Of a DNA stretch of 64,000 nt, positions 58,634 through 64,000 are shown piece after piece. The notes beneath the pieces are model-generated. The model was not told the DNA's origin. It ran no database searches and saw only the letters and a list, made by a program, of their open reading frames with translations. Source of the stretch: Strongylocentrotus droebachiensis (lineage: Eukaryota > Echinodermata > Echinoidea > Camarodonta > Strongylocentrotidae); contig JAVYIG010002205.1 in NCBI GenBank assembly GCA_035222895.1, positions 186,001 through 250,000 of the forward strand, written 5' to 3'. Both the position numbers and the translations under genes were made by a program. Each line of letters starts with the position of its first letter. Within the stretch, counting starts at the first letter, position 1.

Positions 58634-58648
58634 ATGGCAGCAAACATG
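58634..58648 (+). CDS. Candidate mini first coding exon (MAANM), gene unknown
   Basis: ATGGCAGCAAACATG is followed directly by the donor GTAAGC at 58649. This would be a five-codon first exon in phase 0. Such tiny first exons directly at an NRF1/YY1-type promoter are common in animal housekeeping genes. No second exon could be recognised in the remaining 5.3 kb, so the product is unknown and the call rests on the promoter arrangement. Confidence 0.4.
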
Positions 58649-58649
58649 G

Positions 58650-59791
58650 TAAGCACGGGAGAATTTTTAGTTTTTATTGTGATAGATGTTATAATCTGTG
58701 TGCAATTCAATTGTGTATGAACGCATTATTTGTGTTGATTGAGGTATTTTACTGCTATTGAGCTATGGATTTACAAGAAAATTATCGATTTTCGGTGTGA
58801 AAAGCTAAAGTTAATTTCTGTGGATTTATCATTGTAGTCCCATCATATTCATTTTAATGTGAGTAAAATCTGTTAATTCAACCAAACGCGTATGCGTGCC
58901 GTTAGCTGTTGCAGATACTTAATTTGTTTAATGGATTAATTCTGTTTTAAAGAATGAATTAGACATGGGGAAGATTGAATTTAACAGCTAGACTAATTGG
59001 AAAGATATACATCTATCCTAGATCTAGTTTTCATTTGAAATTGAATTGCAAGGCAAGCTTGAAAATGAAGTTGAGCTGCAAATTTGCAGATGATCAGATG
59101 TTTTATAAACAGAGAGAGAGAGGGGGAGAAGGGGAGAGGATGGTGAGAGAGAGATAGACAGGGGGGGGGGACAGACACAGGGAGCCTATATGCCCATCAC
59201 ATAGAACTTTACTTTAATTAGGGAGGCGTGCGCTCCGCTCAGTCCAAACCATGGTTACATAGCGTAACAACTGCACATAAATATGCATTCGGACCGCGTA
59301 CAATGAAGTCAATGCACATTATATTGAATGAAGGTATGGCTAGCAGATCGTGCTCCCAAACCCGGAAGTGAATACACGTTATAGTCAAAAGCGATATCGC
59401 GGAGACAACGTGCTCAGGTTTTGCGCATTCAGCTTAGCAACATGCGTACGCTATGCATACGCTTGCATATTGCGCGATGGAGCTGTTTGGCTAAATTTAG
59501 CAAAACAACATAAATCTGCGTTAACGTCTTTTTCATCGAGTCTGACCCAAAAGCTATGAATATTTTGAAGGGGCTGTATCTTTTGATAGAAACATCGGTG
59601 AGTCTTGAAATTTGAAATGTATTATCCTGATTACATTTTTTATTCAAAAAAACAAAAACAATTGTGAAAAACAATCCCAAATTGAAGATTGAAAAATCGT
59701 CCAGACACCCTAATAATAGCTGCACAGTGAGCTGAGTTAATGCCAAGTAATGCGCTCCCATGCATTAGCTGATCGCTTGAGCGCTTTTGAC
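58650..59791. other. Non-coding DNA, repeat-like CpG segment
   Basis: GA run at 59112-59158 then a G run. The segment 59221-59790 has alternating CpG-rich words (GCGTACGCTATGCATACGCTTGC near 59444) and is probably transposon derived, but its ends were not found. Confidence 0.4.
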
Positions 59792-60164
59792 TTAAAGGGG
59801 CATGTTCCCGTATTCCAGAGGGCGTTCAAAATACGTACCCGCTGGCGGACGGTGCTAGCTGCCTATTGACACCAACAGAATACAGCTCTAACGCAGATGG
59901 CATATCCAAATGCCCGCACAATGCCGATTATCGCATACATGTGCCAAAGTAATACCAATCGCAGTTCAGCTCTAAGATTCGGCTTCTGTTTCCACCCACT
60001 TTCGTGACGTCACGATTGGCAGTGATCAGCTGGCTTGGGGAAAGCAGGCCAGGCCGCGCGTACTTTGATTGACAGCTGTATGCAAATTAGAAGTCCATCT
60101 TCGGAACCAAGATGGCGATGACTAGAGCAGCGATAACTACACTGGCGGGAACGTGCCCCTTTAA
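59792..60164. mobile_element. TTAA-flanked MITE carrying promoter-like motifs (373 bp)
   Basis: Left end TTAAAGGGGCATGTTCCCG (59792) and right end CGGGAACGTGCCCCTTTAA (to 60164) are inverted with one mismatch, TTAA at both edges. The interior holds CRE TGACGTCA (60005-60012), inverted CCAAT (ATTGG 60015-60019), octamer ATGCAAAT (60080-60087) and YY1-like AAGATGGCG (60109-60117). No transposase; TTAA targeting suggests a piggyBac/Kolobok-like driver. Confidence 0.8.
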
Positions 60165-60912
60165 GTGAGAGAGGGCCCTCTTAAGCAGAGAGCGCAATGA
60201 CATCATTGACCATGCAAAACCATACCAAACACACTGACACGTCATGCTTATACAGATGACGCACTTTACACATAAATTATACAATAGATAAATCAACAAA
60301 CATTTCAGTAAAACTTGCCCAGTTTGTACCTTAAATATGAACAAAAATGGGAATTTTTCAAAATTATGAAAGGCTTAAACTTATATAAATTAACTAATTT
60401 TTTAAGGGTGCTGAAAAAATTGTACAAAAATCAAGGTTTGACAGGAATATTATGAGTTTGGTATCAGATCAAACAGAAAATCGCAAGCTTTTTCCTCGCA
60501 CTAATATGTTATAATGTTGAGTGAAAAGTCAGCCAGCGATAGCCAATCAGAAGGGCCCTTCTTGTGGCAAATAAGGCTGGGACCAGTCTAGTATAAAGCG
60601 CATACATGGATGTTCGACTATTGAAATTAATTTCAAGCCACTAACAACACTCCGGTGTATGAGGAGCGTGATGCTGCTGACTTCCTTGGATATTTTACAA
60701 GTCCATGATTCATTCAGAAGAAAAACTTAGCGAATCCCACTGCATGTCCATTATTTTGTAATTGTTCTTTGTCAAAATGCTGCTAACAGAGTGGCGATCG
60801 TGCAGTGATTTCAAACTCGTCATGCCTTTGGAGCAATATCTTTGATTCCTTCCATTTGTTTTGTGTAAAAAAAGTTATACAACTTCTTTAAACCTTTATT
60901 TTTCTACCTGTA
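60165..60912. other. Non-coding DNA, nothing recognised
   Basis: No open frame or repeat structure that I can support. Confidence 0.4.
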
Positions 60913-61055
60913 TCTACCTATTATTGCTTAAGTCCTCTAGACAAAGCAGACCATCGAGAACATAAAAGTCACAAATGTGCTTACCCCCCCCCCCCCCCCC
61001 CTCCCCTGGAACCCCTCTATCCTCTAGCTCACGCACATAATCATCCTCTCGCAGC
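60913..61055. repeat. Left arm of a large inverted repeat
   Basis: TATCTACCTATTATTGCTTA, then CCTCTAGACAAAGCA, ATAAAAGTCACAAATGTGC, a C run, TATCCTCTAGCTCACGC and ATCATCCTCT occur here. They recur as reverse complement at 63627-63768 in the same order. The enclosed 2.6 kb contains other elements. Confidence 0.75.
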
Positions 61056-61892
61056 GATCTTGACTGCCTACAGGTAAGTTACTGTGCACCAAAGAGTTTT
61101 TCACTCTTGGCGCATTCTGGTACCTTTTTGCTATTAAATTACTGTTCCTTTTTGTTTTCGAACACTCTAGGTTCAGTTTTTTACCTTAGTCGCATTTTCG
61201 TCTGGCAATAAATATTGATAAAAATTTTGCAGAGCGATCCTCGTTTTAGTGCTTGCCCCACACACGGTCTTTCCAGTTAGCTGAGGCGTTCCGCTGGGTG
61301 TGTCCTGACTGGACCCAGTTACCCTTGTCTGGTGTAATCCTTTCTCTCCGGGCCTTTTTCCTGTTGATGGCTAGGCTCCCATCTCCCACTACCCTTGCTA
61401 CTTCTCCAAGGGAAGAGTTGGGAGCTGGATCGGGAGGCTGTGTCAAAACACTCTTTGATCCTGGTTTCTCTTCAAGTAAGACTCTTCGTATTGCCTTTCT
61501 CCCGGGCAGAGAAGAGAATCTCTTCACGTCCCCTGTATCTCCCCGGGTCATTCTTGTGGAGAGAGGCGTGGTGTGGGGCTTCTATTTAAGCCCTCATCAT
61601 CGCCTAAACCAGTCGCCCTCGTCTGGACCGATTGTAGTTTCCCAACCCTCTTGGTGACCTCTCCCCAGGATTTGGAAAAGGTGCATACTCAGAATACAGG
61701 CAAGCCTTGATCCAAGGTCCGGAGTAATAATATTGCTGCCAAGCGCTTAGAGTTATTGTAGACCTATGAAGCGTTATATAAAGACTGATTGTTATGGCTA
61801 ATTTTCCACAGGGGTCTCTTTCAAGATGCGACTTGTTCAATACTGCTAAACTGCCCTCTGGCGTTCTCTTGCTTCCTTCAAAGCCCTTTACC
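61056..61892. other. Interior of the large inverted repeat, no gene recognised
   Basis: The overlapping frames at 61246-61657 on both strands lack domain motifs. A retroposon-like tail (AAGCGCTTAGAGTTATTGTA, then GAAGCGTTATATAAAGACTG) lies at 61742-61789. Confidence 0.4.
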
Positions 61893-62429
61893 TTAAAGGG
61901 AAAGTCCACCCCAGGATTTTTTTTAGCTGACGATATAGACCTAATAATACCATGAAGAATGATACAAGTCTCATTAAAATCCATGATCACATAACGAAGA
62001 TATATCGACTTTTTTATCGAAAATCAGCCGCCCCCCAAATGCAAATGCGTTACATGGGCAAAAAACGATCGCCAAAAAATAACCGATAGTATCGAAATTG
62101 TGACGTATGTTGCGAGCTGCCTTCTTATTTCGCAGACATTCACTTTCGCTCGCGGTACACTGTTATCGCACTGACACGACGAATCATGAATGAAAGTGAA
62201 AGCGAAAGTGAATGTCTCCGAAATAAGAAGGCAGCTCGCAACATACGTCACAATCGTTTCATGCCCATGTAACGCATTTGCATTTGGGGGGCGGCTGATT
62301 TTCGATAAAAAAGTCGATATATCTTCGTTATGTGATCATGGATTTTAATGAGACTTGTATCATTCTTCATGGTATTATTAGGTCTATATCGTCAGCTAAA
62401 GAAAATCCTGGGGTGGACTATCCCTTTAA
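61893..62429. mobile_element. TTAA-flanked foldback MITE with arms over 200 bp (537 bp)
   Basis: It starts TTAAAGGGAAAGTCCACCCC and ends GGGGTGGACTATCCCTTTAA, and the two halves are reverse complements almost to the centre (left arm to about 62145, right arm from about 62195). Examples are ATGGATTTTAATGAGACTTG against its complement at 61964-61983, and AAATAAGAAGGCAGCTCGCA near 62221 against 62118-62137. TTAA lies at both edges. The arms are symmetric enough to make a long hairpin RNA. No transposase. Confidence 0.85.
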
Positions 62430-63324
62430 GGATATTTTGGCAGATGAAGAATTGTTTGCTACGGCAACATTGTTTGCGGCAACGTCTTCCCTGGTCCTCC
62501 TGCTAACCTCCTTGGTGGGACACGCCCTTCGCTTTCAACTGTGTTGGTGACAGTTGGTCTAAGCAATAATAGGTTGATACATTGATTTATTGTAGTATAT
62601 TAGTTCAATCAGAACTGATTTTATTATTTATTATATCCCTCATGTATAGTTTTTTGCATTGGGATTTTACAGAGCACAAAAAAGGGATAATTTCACTATT
62701 GATTTTGAGAGAGTGAGAACATTTAGTATTTGGAGTAGTATAGTAAATTCCGGAATCCACTTTTTCCACTGATCACCGATATTTCTGGGATCGATATCTA
62801 AATTTTTAATTTTGGGAGAGCAACGAGCGCGCAAGCTAAGTCCCCAGCATGAAGTTTTTTTCAGTGCAGCCGGTATGGTGTGCAAAGCCATCGAAGAGTT
62901 CTGGCGCGGCGTGCGCGTATGATAGCGCATTGAGAAAACCAGCTGGAAAAAACATAGTTCAACAAATAGGCTGCCGACTATCCCCGTTTTCACCTGTTAA
63001 ATGTGGAAGAATTGTTGAAATTTAAGGAAGGAATTGACAGCAGAAACACGAAGAAACAGATCAGGTACGGTCTTTCTATGTTTCAGGATTTTTGTAAGGA
63101 AATAAAAGCCGATTTTGATGATGATCTTGTTGATAACGAACCGGGATAACGAAGCCCTAACCTCCTTCTCTCGCAATTAATTTCTAACTTATTATGCTGG
63201 AGCTCAGAATCAAAACGGTGAATACTACAGCAAGAACATAGTTGTAATAACTGTAATAGTTTCTTTGTAAAAGTGAGCTGCTCATGAGGGATATAAAACA
63301 GATATACAATGGCTTTCTTGGCTC
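62430..63324. other. Interior of the large inverted repeat, no gene recognised
   Basis: A segment at about 62560-62637 (CTAAGCAATAATAGGTTGAT ... TCAGAACTGATTTTATTATT) repeats the sequence at 63748-63811, which shows further internal duplication. No exon supported. Confidence 0.4.
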
Positions 63325-63491
63325 TAGCCAACTATGAGCATTCAGAGGCATAAATATTAACTTTTCCTCGAGGCAAATTTATATCAAATTTACTATACCC
63401 TCGGCAAGCCTCGGGTATAGTAAATTTGATATAAATTTGCTCTCGGGAAAGTAACTATTTATGCTTCTTCATTAGCTCATAGTTTTTGCTA
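63325..63491. repeat. Palindromic foldback repeat (about 167 bp)
   Basis: The sequence reads almost the same on both strands around a centre near 63407: CTATACCC (63393-63400) pairs with GGGTATAG (63413-63420), extending through AAATTTATATCAAATTTA on both sides to ACTATGAGC / GCTCATAGT. The loop is about 12 bases. It is a hairpin-type MITE or recombination product. Confidence 0.88.
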
Positions 63492-63626
63492 GACCCTCAA
63501 AAGGTATTGTATATTTGTATACTATATAAATCTATACGTGTATCTACCTACATGTACATGTATTTCCCACCCTTCGTCCCCTCTCCTTGACTGACAACAT
63601 GTTTCAAGTTTGGTCATGAGCTTCTC

Positions 63627-63768
63627 GTTAGAGGATGATCTGTGCGTGTGCGTTCCACGCGTGAGCTAGAGGATAGCAGGTTTCCAGGGGGGGGGGGGTA
63701 TGCACATTTGTGACTTTTATATTCTTGTTGTTTTGCTTTGTCTAGAGGACTAAGCAATAATAGGTAGA
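63627..63768. repeat. Right arm of a large inverted repeat
   Basis: Reverse complement of 60913-61055 with small indels, including a G run opposite the C run of the left arm. Continues at its right end with a sequence shared with 62560-62637. Confidence 0.75.
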
Positions 63769-64000
63769 TACATAGATTTATATAGTAAATAATAAAATCA
63801 GTTCTGATTTAACTAGTTTCTTTTAATACCTTAAGTAATAAAGGCAGACCTAAACTTGATGTATTTTTTATTTATAAATGAATATTAGTTTTCTATAACA
63901 ATGTAATAATATGTGCTTGTGAAACAAATTCACCAACTGAGATTCCTATATCTATAAAAATCAAGAGTTTCATAGATTATTGACATTATTTAATTCATCA
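63769..64000. other. AT-rich end of the window, nothing recognised
   Basis: No open frame or repeat boundary apart from the short similarity to 62560-62637 noted for the inverted repeat. Confidence 0.4.

Noticed and set aside
61246..61657. Overlapping open frames of 101 and 134 codons on both strands
   Set aside because: No domain motif, no splice logic, and they sit inside a transposon-rich inverted repeat.

Overview
This is eukaryotic, very probably animal, DNA. It is AT-rich, rich in introns and repeats, and has short coding islands flanked by GT..AG (one-letter consensus) splice sites. The only confidently recognised gene is a set of seven minus-strand exons between 1.98 and 17.6 kb. They encode immunoglobulin (Ig) domains of VEGF-receptor type. 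The receptor family, the abundance of (GA)n/(CT)n tracts, homopolymer C/G runs, a Penelope-like element and the recurring TACATGTACATGTA palindrome fit a marine invertebrate deuterostome. An echinoderm such as a sea urchin is my best inference, because receptors of this family with extra Ig domains are known there. The species is not proven by the sequence.

Layout. 1-17.6 kb: part of a VEGFR-like gene, read right to left. The order is Ig1-type (17.3 kb), Ig2-type (16.3 kb), an Ig3-type domain split over two exons (8.1 and 4.3 kb), then Ig1-type (3.45 kb), Ig1-type (2.7 kb) and Ig2-type (1.98 kb). The signal peptide and promoter are not found, and the transmembrane and kinase parts would lie left of position 1. 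Introns hold a terminal-inverted-repeat MITE, long GA/CT tracts and a degenerate tandem array near 12.2-12.8 kb.

17.6-43 kb: no recognisable host exon. It holds a relic hammerhead-like motif (18.6 kb), a 623-bp TA-flanked MITE (19.8 kb), a 6 x 40 bp minisatellite (20.6 kb), a second copy of the 0.9-kb MITE (24.1 kb), and a TTAA-flanked element nested in a LINE/SINE-type tail (30.1 kb). A near-complete Penelope-like retroelement (34.6-37.5 kb) has 356-bp inverted terminal repeats, hammerhead ribozyme motifs, a 36-bp tail and a 12-bp target duplication. It is inserted into the 3' end of a CR1/L2-like LINE.

43-64 kb: more CpG, with several promoter-like segments. One open plus-strand first-exon candidate lies at 43.39 kb, and one NRF1/ATGGC-type promoter with a tiny coding exon at 58.6 kb. 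The rest is transposon mosaic: a tRNA-derived SINE (45.6-46.0 kb), a 678-bp MITE (47.3 kb), two short hAT-type elements with perfect 8-bp target duplications (49.5 and 57.7 kb), tandem units carrying tRNA-like heads (56.0-57.05 kb), a Tx1/L1-like LINE remnant (57.3-58.4 kb), two TTAA-flanked MITEs (59.8 and 61.9 kb), a large inverted repeat (60.9/63.7 kb) and a near-perfect palindrome (63.4 kb).

The most interesting points are the internally duplicated Ig1-Ig2 module of the receptor, the Penelope-like element with its ribozyme-bearing inverted arms, an older relic of the same ribozyme architecture at 18.6 kb, and a MITE carrying a compact promoter-like set of motifs at 59.8 kb.
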